DNA of 5,868 nt from CAYURP01 sp964447175 (lineage in GTDB: Bacteria > Zixibacteria > MSB-5A5 > SM23-73-2), in assembly GCA_964447175.1 (NCBI GenBank), contig CAYURP010000078.1, forward strand, positions 1 through 5,868, in the 5' to 3' direction. The position numbers and the translations under genes were made by a program. The notes below the pieces were generated by a model, which saw nothing but the letters and a program-made list of their open reading frames with translations, was not told where the DNA came from and made no database searches. Positions 1 through 5,775 of this stretch are shown piece after piece; the first letter of the stretch is position 1, and each line of letters begins with the position of its first letter.

Positions 1-296
1 GATTTGTTTTTAGTTTGGATGCATTGCTTGCGATTTCGATAGTGTTAATAATTTTTATAGCTTTAACATTTTCTTTAATTAAAGGACATGAAGATTATTT
101 AGCAAAAGCAATGATCACGAAATACGCAAATGATATTCTTATAGTTTTGGATCAAAATGAAACTCTTGACACTTTTAATGAAACTTTTATAAAAGAAGAA
201 TTAAAAAAAGTAGTTCCGATTAATCTGTGTGCTTTGCTCTATATAGATTCGTACGAATATGATGGTAGTGATTTTGAAAATATTGACATAACATTA
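1..296 (+). CDS. 5' part of an archaeal-type pilin-like exported protein (partial at both ends)
   Basis: The frame is open from the first base. Read from base 3 it gives FVFSLDALLAISIVLIIFIA and then a polar region with NDILIVLDQNETLDTFNET. The preceding partial codon ends in GA, which fits a glycine (GFVFSLDALLA), so the true start should lie a few codons left of the window. A short charged start, the FSLDALLA box and a single hydrophobic helix of about 20 residues are typical of class III signal peptide-like, pilin-like proteins that I associate with DPANN archaea. They are often followed by an ANDILxVLxxNxTL segment as here. The protein would be membrane-anchored with its C-terminal domain outside; its function is unknown. 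GC is about 27% by hand count, far below the rest of the window. The frame stays open to 527, but beyond about 296 it is only antisense to the protease gene. The real gene is cut at the junction. The archaeal assignment is recognition of a family style, not a search result. Confidence 0.6.
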
Positions 297-569
297 ATCA
301 TCCGGCGATTTCTGTTTCTTTTCCAACCGTTCCAGAAGATGCTTGATGGTAGTGGTTCTTCCAGTACCTACCAGACCCACGACGAAAATATTGTAACCCA
401 CGCTCTCCATATCCAGACCCAGTCTTATGGCATCAATGGCTCTTTTTTGCCCTATTATTGCTTCACTGGGTGCCAGCTCGTCAGTATCCTTTATGCCAAA
501 AACACAGGGATCGCAACTCCATCTTAACTTCTCAGGCGGAAGTTCTTTGAATTTAGTTTTCTTATTCAT
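294..569 (-). CDS. N-terminal fragment of a Lon-like ATP-dependent protease (AAA_32/LonB-like), truncated
   Basis: This encodes the first 91 residues of a Lon-related AAA+ protease, a family usually around 800 residues long that couples ATP hydrolysis to protein degradation. Visible features are the family N-terminus (LPPEKLRWSCDP, residues 9-21), the IIGQKRAIDAIRLGL segment (38-52) and a Walker A-like loop GLVGTGRTT (65-73) with Arg in place of the usual Lys, as is common in this family. The similarity runs through KSPDD (87-91), where relatives continue with a Trp and the rest of the ATPase. Here a TAA follows immediately. Everything after about 11% of the protein is missing: Walker B, the rest of the AAA+ module and the Ser-Lys protease domain. 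The ATG at 569 is supported by GGAGG five bases upstream. The gene follows mscS by 17 nt, probably as the second gene of an operon. Loss of the 3' part coincides with the composition break at about 297, so this is most likely an assembly break rather than a natural pseudogene. Confidence 0.85.
   Translation of the reverse strand: MNKKTKFKELPPEKLRWSCDPCVFGIKDTDELAPSEAIIGQKRAIDAIRLGLDMESVGYNIFVVGLVGTGRTTTIKHLLERLEKKQKSPDD
297..297. other. Junction between AT-rich archaeal-like DNA and the bacterial contig
   Basis: Left of about 296 the plus strand codes for an archaeal-like protein and GC is 27% (80 of 300, hand count of 1-300). Right of it the minus strand codes for a bacterial Lon-like protease and GC is about 47% (114 of 240, hand count of 301-540). 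Protease similarity ends exactly at the two Asp codons at 297-302. Two unrelated genes of opposite orientation both break at one point, with no repeat, integrase or IS end beside it. A chimeric assembly join is the simplest reading. Confidence 0.7.
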
Positions 570-574
570 AGTTG

Positions 575-579
575 CCTCC
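575..579 (-). promoter_or_regulatory. Shine-Dalgarno site of the Lon-like gene
   Basis: Read on the minus strand this is GGAGG, separated by five bases from the ATG at 569. It fixes the protease start and shows that the gene has its own ribosome binding site within the short gap after mscS. Confidence 0.8.
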
Positions 580-586
580 AGACTAA

Positions 587-1477
587 TTATTTTTCCTTAT
601 TTTTATCAAATCCCCAAATGGGAACAGAGGAACGAATATGCAGATCCCTTTGTGGGAAGGGTATTTGTATCTTGTTCTTTCTGAAGATCTCATCAATTCC
701 CTTATTCAGATCGCTTATTACATCAGGCCTTCTTTTAGGGCTAAGTATCCAAGCCAAAAGATCGAAATTCAAGGATGAATCTCCGAATTCAATAAACCAG
801 ACCTTAGGCGCAGGATCTTTCAAAACCTCGGGATGATTTTGAGCCACTTCAAGCAAGGAATTTATAACCAACGGGACATCCGATCCATAGGCTACTCCCA
901 CATTGACGTGAATTCTTATTTTGGGATCACGGTGAGACCAGTTTATCACCTGAGAGGTGATAAACTCGGAGTTAGGCACGATGATGGAGATGTTGTCGAA
1001 GGTACGAATCAAGGTAGCTCTGAGACTGATATTCGAGACTTTACCTAAAACATCACCTATGGTTATCTGGTCGCCTATCTTTATAGGGCGTTCAAACAAA
1101 ATGATCAAACCGGAGATAAAATTGGATACGATATTCTGCAATCCGAATCCAATCCCAACGCTCAAAAGGCCGAACACCACCGCCAGGCTGGTGAGATTCA
1201 ATCCGATTGACTGGACCGCTACAATAATACCCAAACCTACCACCAAATAATGCAGAACCTTTAAGATGGCAAGCTGGATTCCCTCATCCAGCTTGTATCG
1301 GGGAAACAGTCTGGTTTTTATGACCTTCCTTAATCCCCTGGACAGAAGTATAAAAATCAGAAGTATTACCAGCCCAGCCAGAATGGAAGTTATAGTTATA
1401 GGCCTCTGGTTCATAACAAAAATAGGATATTCTAATATCCGTCTAACTTCATTAAATATATTGCTCAACGCCTCCAT
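587..1477 (-). CDS. mscS: Small-conductance mechanosensitive channel, MscS family
   Basis: This is a 296-residue MscS-type channel, close to the 286 residues of the E. coli protein. Such channels form heptamers in the inner membrane and open under membrane tension to release solutes during hypo-osmotic shock. The order of parts is canonical: TM1 at about 28-47, TM2 at about 67-90 and pore-lining TM3 at about 92-128 with the Gly/Ala-rich GLLSVGIGFGLQNIVSNF. Next come the beta domain (RPIKIGDQITIGDVLGKV, about 130-181, with IIVPNSEF) and an alpha/beta C-terminal domain ending in IQIPFPQRDLHI. No domain is missing and no frame break is seen. The ATG at 1477 is supported by AGGAGA nine bases upstream and a strong promoter at 1521-1549. 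The Lon-like gene follows after 17 nt, so the two are probably co-transcribed. The symbol is by family; orthology to E. coli mscS is not established. Confidence 0.93.
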   Translation of the reverse strand: MEALSNIFNEVRRILEYPIFVMNQRPITITSILAGLVILLIFILLSRGLRKVIKTRLFPRYKLDEGIQLAILKVLHYLVVGLGIIVAVQSIGLNLTSLAVVFGLLSVGIGFGLQNIVSNFISGLIILFERPIKIGDQITIGDVLGKVSNISLRATLIRTFDNISIIVPNSEFITSQVINWSHRDPKIRIHVNVGVAYGSDVPLVINSLLEVAQNHPEVLKDPAPKVWFIEFGDSSLNFDLLAWILSPKRRPDVISDLNKGIDEIFRKNKIQIPFPQRDLHIRSSVPIWGFDKNKEK

Positions 1478-1486
1478 CTTATTTTG

Positions 1487-1492
1487 TCTCCT
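1487..1492 (-). promoter_or_regulatory. Shine-Dalgarno site of the MscS gene
   Basis: The minus strand reads AGGAGA here, nine bases before the ATG at 1477. It supports that start over any downstream Met. Confidence 0.75.
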
Positions 1493-1520
1493 AAACTAAA
1501 ACCACATCTTTTTCACATAA

Positions 1521-1549
1521 ATTATAAAATAAAAGATCCAGGTTGTAAA
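1521..1549 (-). promoter_or_regulatory. Sigma70-type promoter of the mscS-lon operon
   Basis: On the minus strand, TTTACA (1549-1544) is followed after exactly 17 bases by TATAAT (1526-1521). The -10 matches the consensus fully and the -35 matches five of six. Transcription would start near 1514 and leave a leader of about 36 nt before the mscS ATG, containing the Shine-Dalgarno site. The promoter lies just beyond the 3' end of the endonuclease pseudogene, whose presence therefore does not disrupt expression of the operon. Confidence 0.72.
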
Positions 1550-1596
1550 GCAATTTTTAGAGGATTTCAGAACAGATAACAAAACTCAATTACTAC

Positions 1597-2631
1597 TTAG
1601 TACCTAAAATTATATTTAAATGAACGTTGTTGCAATCGAGAGATATTTAATAAATTATCAAACTGTTTCTTTTTAGACCTATCATACATTATATGATCTA
1701 TGTCATCATAGAGTCGTTGGTAAAGTCTTAATAAGTTTACACTACCAATTCTGAAATACCAGTGATGACCTTTTGGTGAATAGAAAATCTTATAAGGGCA
1801 TCCTGTCCTCAGATTTTCTATTCCCGCCTCCTCATAAAATATGTCACGTACCTTCTCGACTACATCCTTTCGAGCGAAACCAACTCCCCAGCGACGACTT
1901 GAAGGAATTATTGAACTCTCACAATCAAAAAAGCCTCTCAAGAAGTGCCATATAAACTCCTTAGGAATATTAGGAAATTTTCGCATTTTCTTCAAACGGA
2001 CCAAGCCGCGTTGTGCTAAATTTTGACTGAGCTCTCTGTTTTCAATTGTAACAAAATATTGAGTCTTCACATTAGTAAACTTAACTCCGACATCCTTGCT
2101 GCATATTCCTAAAGCTGAAGCAACCTGTTTTACAAGGGATTTCCTTGTTGACCAAAATACTAACTGCGGGTATGGATCTTTTTTAATACTAGATTTCGGA
2201 AATAGCACGCCAAAAAGCCAAGCGGAGTCTTGATTCCACGTTTTAAACAATCCTAGAGCTTTTGTCGGCACTGTACGTCTGCTGATTCCAAGTTTGCTTG
2301 CCTTCATTCGTATAGAAGCCCAGCTTCTCTTGGGCAAAAGATGAAGTATAATTTCTTTCTCGCAAGCCGGATAATATTGTGTCAGTGTCTCCACCTCATT
2401 GGGAGTATATGCATTCGGGACGCTTGCTTTTCTAGAACTGATAAGCTTATTTTGATCCATCTTCAATTTGCGCGTAGGGTATCTGTCAACTGATTTCTGC
2501 CTTTTTCTTCTCCAGTATGAAACCAGATACTCTCCAACACCTAAGGCTTTAGCTATCCTTTTATCTGTCTTATATTAAATGCAGAGCCTTAAAAGCTCGT
2601 CTTTTCTTGGAATCTTCATAGCGTGCTTCAT
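1597..2631 (-). pseudogene. Degenerate free-standing LAGLIDADG homing endonuclease with N-terminal HTH and Myb/SANT-like segments
   Basis: The intact stretch (1597-2466, 289 residues from a TTG) has a Myb/SANT-like DNA-binding segment at 20-63 (YTPNEVETLTQYYP...SIRMKASKLG). Two LAGLIDADG half-domains follow. The second motif (LRGFFDCES, 176-184) keeps the acid at position 8 of the motif (Glu183). The first (LFGVLFPKS, 84-92) has Lys91 there, so one of the two active-site acids is lost. Upstream the same frame continues from an ATG at 2631: MKHAMKIPRKDELLRLCI, a TAA at 2575-2577, then YKTDKRIAKALGVGEYLVSY, which reads as a helix-turn-helix of the type often found before such endonucleases. The TAA therefore looks like a nonsense mutation inside a longer gene of 345 codons including both stops. 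No ribosome binding site precedes 2466 or the ATG at 2460, so efficient restart is doubtful. It does not interrupt a recognisable host gene, and I see no intein splice residues. It is most likely an inert selfish element; translation of the shorter form as a nickase or DNA-binding protein cannot be excluded. Confidence 0.75.
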
Positions 2632-2810
2632 CTTTCAATTGATTGTGCCTATCCTTGTTAGCTCTTCATGCGACTACATATCCCAACAGTGTTCATATTA
2701 TAAATGATCACAAGTAATTGTCAAGCAATATCTAAAAGGGAGGTCGTTCTGTTACTCACTGGGCAAGCGTTATTGGATTTCTTACCATGAACTAACAACC
2801 AATAACCAAA
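2632..2810. other. Intergenic region between the DUF401 gene and the endonuclease pseudogene
   Basis: Besides the endonuclease promoter, this stretch holds an 8-bp inverted repeat, GTTATTGG at 2769-2776 and CCAATAAC at 2799-2806, with a 22-nt loop just beyond the DUF401 stop. It has no T-run after it on the minus strand and so is not a convincing intrinsic terminator. No small gene is evident. Confidence 0.5.
2697..2724 (-). promoter_or_regulatory. Perfect-consensus sigma70 promoter of the endonuclease gene
   Basis: The minus strand reads TTGACA (2724-2719), 16 bases, then TATAAT (2702-2697). Both hexamers match the consensus exactly. Transcription would begin near 2690, about 58 nt before the ATG at 2631. 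The placement supports 2631 rather than 2466 as the original start of the endonuclease gene. No strong Shine-Dalgarno sequence is visible before 2631. Confidence 0.7.
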
Positions 2811-4043
2811 TCACCCAATCCTGCCCCAGGGGAAACCCAGAAAGACCAGAATCAATGCCATAAAAATCAGAAAAAGTGAGGCAGGTAAAAGCATTTCATA
2901 CATTTTTTTAAAACTGGCTTTAAAATAATCCTTGGTCACGATCAGACAAAGGTGAACTGGAGAAAGCATAACCCCGGAAAATCCCGCTCCATAAGCCAGC
3001 ATCATATAGCCATAGTTAATCCCGTTAGGCGAAAGAAAGGAAAAAAGCACGGGATAGGAGATTGCAACAAAAGCCGAGGTCATACCTGTCAAAAGCCCCA
3101 CAGTGAAGGGAATGGCAATAATGGCAAATATGGGAGAGATTCCGAAATCAGCTAAGGATCTGGGTATGGTCTGGATTGCTCCGGAAACGGTTATTAGCTT
3201 GTTAAAGATCATAACCGAAAGGATCAGGATAACCATCTCCAGGGTAATAGCTTTTCTTATCATCTCCACCCATTTTGTGATGGAGATTCTACCGATTAAA
3301 CCAACAATGATTATGGTCAGACCTAAAGCTAAAGCCAGATCAATCTTCAGGGCTAAATTCAATCCCACTACCACCAGAACCGGCAAGGTGCCCTTAAAAA
3401 CCAATCCCAGGTTTTCAAAGAATCGCCCCCTTTTCTGAAAATCGCTTTTCTCAGTCCTTATTTTACTTGAACAGAACAAGACCCCAGATAATATCATAGC
3501 TAAACTCAAAGGGATTTGAGCTAAAATCACCTCTCTGAAACTTATCCTCAAAAGAGAAGAAGTAAGAATCATACCTAAATACAAGGGCCAGGTGAATTCC
3601 AGGATGTGGCGAAACCAGTAGTTGACCACCATCTTGACCTCTGGTGAGAGATTCCTTTTAGCTCCCAGATGGTCCACCATGGGAGCGGACATCATGGCTC
3701 CAGCTGGCATAGGTAAAATCCCCACTAAAGCCGGTAAAAGCATTAAGAGAAGCTTTGTGCTTCTGATCAAATTCTCCAGACCTGTACTCAAATTCTCCAG
3801 GCTTTTCAAAGGTTTCAGAAGCTCTCCGAAAATCAGAATCAAAAGCACAGTTATGAGAAGATGGATTGTAGGCCATTCAACTATGGCTATTGCAGTGTAT
3901 TTAAATATCTCAAAAACTGGAAGGCTAAATATAAGCCCCAGGAAAACCCCACCTGAAAGTATACTCAAACCTAAAGATATCTTCTTATTGATCAAGAAAA
4001 CAATAAGCAGAAAAACCAGGGCTAATTTTAACAATTCAAACAT
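2811..4043 (-). CDS. DUF401-family polytopic membrane protein, probable transporter
   Basis: This 410-residue protein is almost entirely hydrophobic, with about ten or more membrane helices, and matches the style of the DUF401 family of bacterial and archaeal integral membrane proteins. Recognisable signatures are LLPALVGILPMPAGAMMSAP (102-121), NYWFRHILEFTWPLY (141-155), GLLTGMTSAFVAISYPVL (316-333) and GFSGVMLSPVHLCLIVTKDY (354-373). The two Pro/Gly-rich segments, one in each half, resemble the re-entrant loops of ArsB/CitM-type (ion transporter superfamily) carriers, suggesting a secondary transporter. The substrate is unknown. The length looks complete and no frame break is seen. The ATG at 4043 has TGAGG seven bases upstream. 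It stands alone: the upstream gene ends 220 bp away across a palindromic element, and the gene downstream is the endonuclease pseudogene with its own promoter. The family call is by recognition; the transport role is inference. Confidence 0.82.
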   Translation of the reverse strand: MFELLKLALVFLLIVFLINKKISLGLSILSGGVFLGLIFSLPVFEIFKYTAIAIVEWPTIHLLITVLLILIFGELLKPLKSLENLSTGLENLIRSTKLLLMLLPALVGILPMPAGAMMSAPMVDHLGAKRNLSPEVKMVVNYWFRHILEFTWPLYLGMILTSSLLRISFREVILAQIPLSLAMILSGVLFCSSKIRTEKSDFQKRGRFFENLGLVFKGTLPVLVVVGLNLALKIDLALALGLTIIIVGLIGRISITKWVEMIRKAITLEMVILILSVMIFNKLITVSGAIQTIPRSLADFGISPIFAIIAIPFTVGLLTGMTSAFVAISYPVLFSFLSPNGINYGYMMLAYGAGFSGVMLSPVHLCLIVTKDYFKASFKKMYEMLLPASLFLIFMALILVFLGFPWGRIG

Positions 4044-4050
4044 ACTTTTA

Positions 4051-4055
4051 CCTCA
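4051..4055 (-). promoter_or_regulatory. Shine-Dalgarno site of the DUF401 gene
   Basis: TGAGG on the minus strand lies seven bases before the ATG at 4043, supporting this start. Confidence 0.65.
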
Positions 4056-4065
4056 AAGAACCCTC

Positions 4066-4093
4066 ATCTTAACAAATATTTTTAGAAAATCAA
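4066..4093 (-). promoter_or_regulatory. Possible weak promoter of the DUF401 gene
   Basis: On the minus strand, TTGATT (4093-4088), 16 bases, then TAAGAT (4071-4066). Each hexamer matches the sigma70 consensus at four of six positions. The position, about 22 nt before the ATG, would leave a very short leader. It is plausible because the gene needs its own promoter after the 220-bp gap, but the match is poor. Confidence 0.3.
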
Positions 4094-4141
4094 ATGATTT
4101 CTTTTACTGATATCCGTTGGGTTGTATTGTTAAATATCAGA

Positions 4142-4223
4142 CCTGTAGTGGATTATATGCGTAGTTGCTCGATTTATCGAGCATAGATTGCCCAATAAAT
4201 TGGGCAACTACAGCCCTGTAGTT
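4142..4223. repeat. Compact palindromic element with three hairpins between short direct repeats (REP/MITE-like)
   Basis: Several inverted repeats are packed into 82 bp. GCTCGAT/ATCGAGC at 4167-4182 forms a tight hairpin. TTGCCCAAT/ATTGGGCAA at 4188-4207 forms a 9-bp stem with an AA gap. AACTACAG/CTGTAGTT at 4206-4223 forms an 8-bp stem with a CC gap. An outer pair GTAGTTGC (4161-4168) with GCAACTAC (4204-4211) can enclose the first two as a cruciform or two-arm structure; it competes with the third hairpin for the same bases. The direct repeat CCTGTAGT occurs at 4142-4149 and 4215-4222. It sits between two same-strand genes, as REP-like or non-autonomous elements often do. On the minus strand no T-run follows, so it is not a standard intrinsic terminator, though it could slow polymerase or protect the 3' end of the upstream transcript. 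Confidence 0.65.
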
Positions 4224-4263
4224 TTATATAGAAGCAGGAATTTGGTTTTCTAAACTACTTAAG

Positions 4264-5775
4264 TTAACAATCAGGAGCACCATCATTATCCGGATCACCT
4301 GGAGCTGGACCACCTCTGAAAAGATAATTTATTAGATATACCGCATCTGAGATACTAACCGCATCGTCGCAATTCGAGTCGCCAACTATAGGTGCAGGCA
4401 AAGGTTCAGGCCCGGATTGGAAAAGATAATTTACCAGATAAACCACGTCCACAATACTCACCAGCTTATCGTTGTTAACGTCCCCCCGTAAGAATTGCAC
4501 ATACTTTGCGATCATATAATCCGACGTTCCGTGGATAACATACATATTGCAGGCATAATCCAGTGCAATATCCACACCACCCCACGATCCAGCCCATAAT
4601 TGATTTCCCTCAGCATCATATTTAACCGTCCCCCCCGTGCCGGTTACATAGATATTTCCAGAGCCGTCCCTAACCATAGCATAGGGAATATCTGAACCGC
4701 TTTCAGGACTATCGAAGTATCTTACCCAGAGCTGGTTACCTGATGAATCATACTTGATGGTAGCATAGTCAAAGGTATAAGGAAACAAATTCCCCGGAGT
4801 AGCTCCGGTTACATAAACATTACCTAAATTGTCTACTTCTACATCGTAAGCATAATCCCAGTAGTTTTTGGGTCCATTATATTTTCTGATCCAGGCAGTA
4901 TCTCCGTTTGGGTAATACTTTATGGTAAGATAGTCAAAAAATGTATCCTCCTCTCTCCCTCGTCCGGTAACATAGACATTACCCCAACTATCTACCTCCA
5001 TATCCCGAGCTATGTCGTCTTTATTTACAGGTCCATTGTAACGTCTTAACCAGACCTCGTTTCCCGATGAATCATATTTAATAGTAGCGTAATCATATAA
5101 AGTCCCAATCCCGAAACTAAACCCAGTCACATATACGTTGCCAGACTCATCAACCACCAAGGCACTGGTAGTATCGCAATCGTTTCTGGGCCCGTTGTAT
5201 CTCCTGACCCAGGCAGTATCTCCATTGGGATAATATCTTATAGTAACATAATCTGGCCCTATTCCAATGCCATCACTTGTTCCGGACACGTAAACGTCAC
5301 CGGTGCTCCCCGCCACTATATACCGGCCTCGATCAGCAAATTGACCTATTCCGCTATATCTTCTAACCCAGGCAGTATCACCATCAGGCAGGTATTTTAT
5401 GGTAGCAAAGTCGTAGTATGTTCCGCCAGCATAGCTGTATCCAGTAACATAGACATTACCAGAATCATCCGTTGTTACAGCTGCAGTCTGATCTTCGTAG
5501 TTTCCCGGACCGTTGTATCTTTTAGCCCAGAGCTGGTTTCCATCCTTGTCATACTTAACCGTTACATAATCCAGATTATGAGGATAGGTTGCGCTTTGAG
5601 CGCTATATCCTATAACAAAAACATTACCTGAATCATCTACAGCTAAAGCCTTAGCACAATCCAGGGTATCTGCAGGTCCATTATATTCTCTCACCCAGGC
5701 AGTATCAACAGATTGAGCAAAAGCGGGAATACCTGTTAAAATCAAACCTGCCAAAATGAGAAGTTTTCTTGTCAA
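4264..5775 (-). CDS. Secreted SBBP-repeat beta-propeller protein with C-terminal dockerin
   Basis: This is a 503-residue exported protein. Residues 1-20 are a Sec signal peptide (charged TRK, hydrophobic core, likely cleavage AFA|QS). From about 27 to 425 there are about eight repeats built on W(V/A)RxYNGP...DxxGNVYVTG...DYxTIKY, the SBBP type expected to form beta-propeller blades. Repeats 2-6 begin at 83, 136, 189, 242 and 295, an exact 53-residue spacing; the last two (350, 394) are shortened and degenerate. A dockerin type I domain fills about 431-491. Its two loops carry D432/N434/D436/D443 and D466/N468/D470/D477, each followed by a VYLxNYLF helix, and should bind calcium and possibly a cohesin partner. 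The tail GDPDNDGAPDC resembles a calcium-binding DxDNDGxPD motif. No anchor or sorting signal is seen. The start is a TTG at 5775 with only a weak ribosome site. No in-frame ATG lies upstream before a stop at 5836-5838, and the signal peptide begins right there. The specific role is unknown. Confidence 0.85.
   Translation of the reverse strand: MTRKLLILAGLILTGIPAFAQSVDTAWVREYNGPADTLDCAKALAVDDSGNVFVIGYSAQSATYPHNLDYVTVKYDKDGNQLWAKRYNGPGNYEDQTAAVTTDDSGNVYVTGYSYAGGTYYDFATIKYLPDGDTAWVRRYSGIGQFADRGRYIVAGSTGDVYVSGTSDGIGIGPDYVTIRYYPNGDTAWVRRYNGPRNDCDTTSALVVDESGNVYVTGFSFGIGTLYDYATIKYDSSGNEVWLRRYNGPVNKDDIARDMEVDSWGNVYVTGRGREEDTFFDYLTIKYYPNGDTAWIRKYNGPKNYWDYAYDVEVDNLGNVYVTGATPGNLFPYTFDYATIKYDSSGNQLWVRYFDSPESGSDIPYAMVRDGSGNIYVTGTGGTVKYDAEGNQLWAGSWGGVDIALDYACNMYVIHGTSDYMIAKYVQFLRGDVNNDKLVSIVDVVYLVNYLFQSGPEPLPAPIVGDSNCDDAVSISDAVYLINYLFRGGPAPGDPDNDGAPDC
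4303..4485 (-). other. Dockerin type I domain region of the secreted protein
   Basis: Two successive Asp/Asn loop-helix units (GDVNNDKLVSIVDVVYLVNY and GDSNCDDAVSISDAVYLINY) separated by a Pro-rich linker. This double EF-hand-like arrangement is characteristic of dockerins. The first loop has Lys and the second Asp where Gly is usual after the third acidic ligand, a mild departure. Confidence 0.8.
4501..5697 (-). repeat. In-gene tandem repeats of about 159 bp (SBBP blades)
   Basis: The blades recur with a 159-bp period in the central part. For example, CCAGGCAGTATC on the plus strand occurs at 4891, 5209 and 5368, separated by 318 and 159 bases, and again at 5695. Two linker types alternate irregularly: PNGDTAW or PDGDTAW (before repeats 3, 4 and 6) and SSGNEVW or SSGNQLW (before repeats 5 and 7). 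The constant period and conserved DNA point to expansion by tandem duplication. Confidence 0.8.

Noticed and set aside
297..527. Right-hand half of the plus-strand frame that continues the archaeal-like protein (to 527)
   Set aside because: It is exactly antisense to conserved Lon-like protease codons, and its translation has no recognisable features; it is open only by chance past the junction.
427..684. Plus-strand frame of 85 residues across the lon start and mscS end
   Set aside because: It overlaps two well-supported genes on the other strand and has no ribosome site or family resemblance.
1597..2631. Endonuclease as part of an intein or group I intron
   Set aside because: No splice-junction residues (N-terminal Cys/Ser block, C-terminal His-Asn) are seen, no host gene continues on either side, and no intron core was recognised by eye.
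2769..2806. Inverted repeat GTTATTGG/CCAATAAC as a terminator of the DUF401 gene
   Set aside because: The loop is 22 nt, the stem is AT-rich and no T-run follows on the minus strand.
3658..3876. Minus-strand frame of 72 residues inside DUF401
   Set aside because: It is a shifted frame within a fully open, conserved gene.
3622..4110. Plus-strand frame of 162 residues
   Set aside because: It is a mirror of the DUF401 gene; basic, low-complexity composition typical of the antisense of hydrophobic coding DNA.
4142..4223. Palindromic cluster as a tRNA or riboswitch
   Set aside because: Arm lengths and loops do not fit a tRNA (no T-loop GTTCRA or CCA context). Relative to both genes it sits at the end of one and about 100 bp before the other, with no known aptamer motif.
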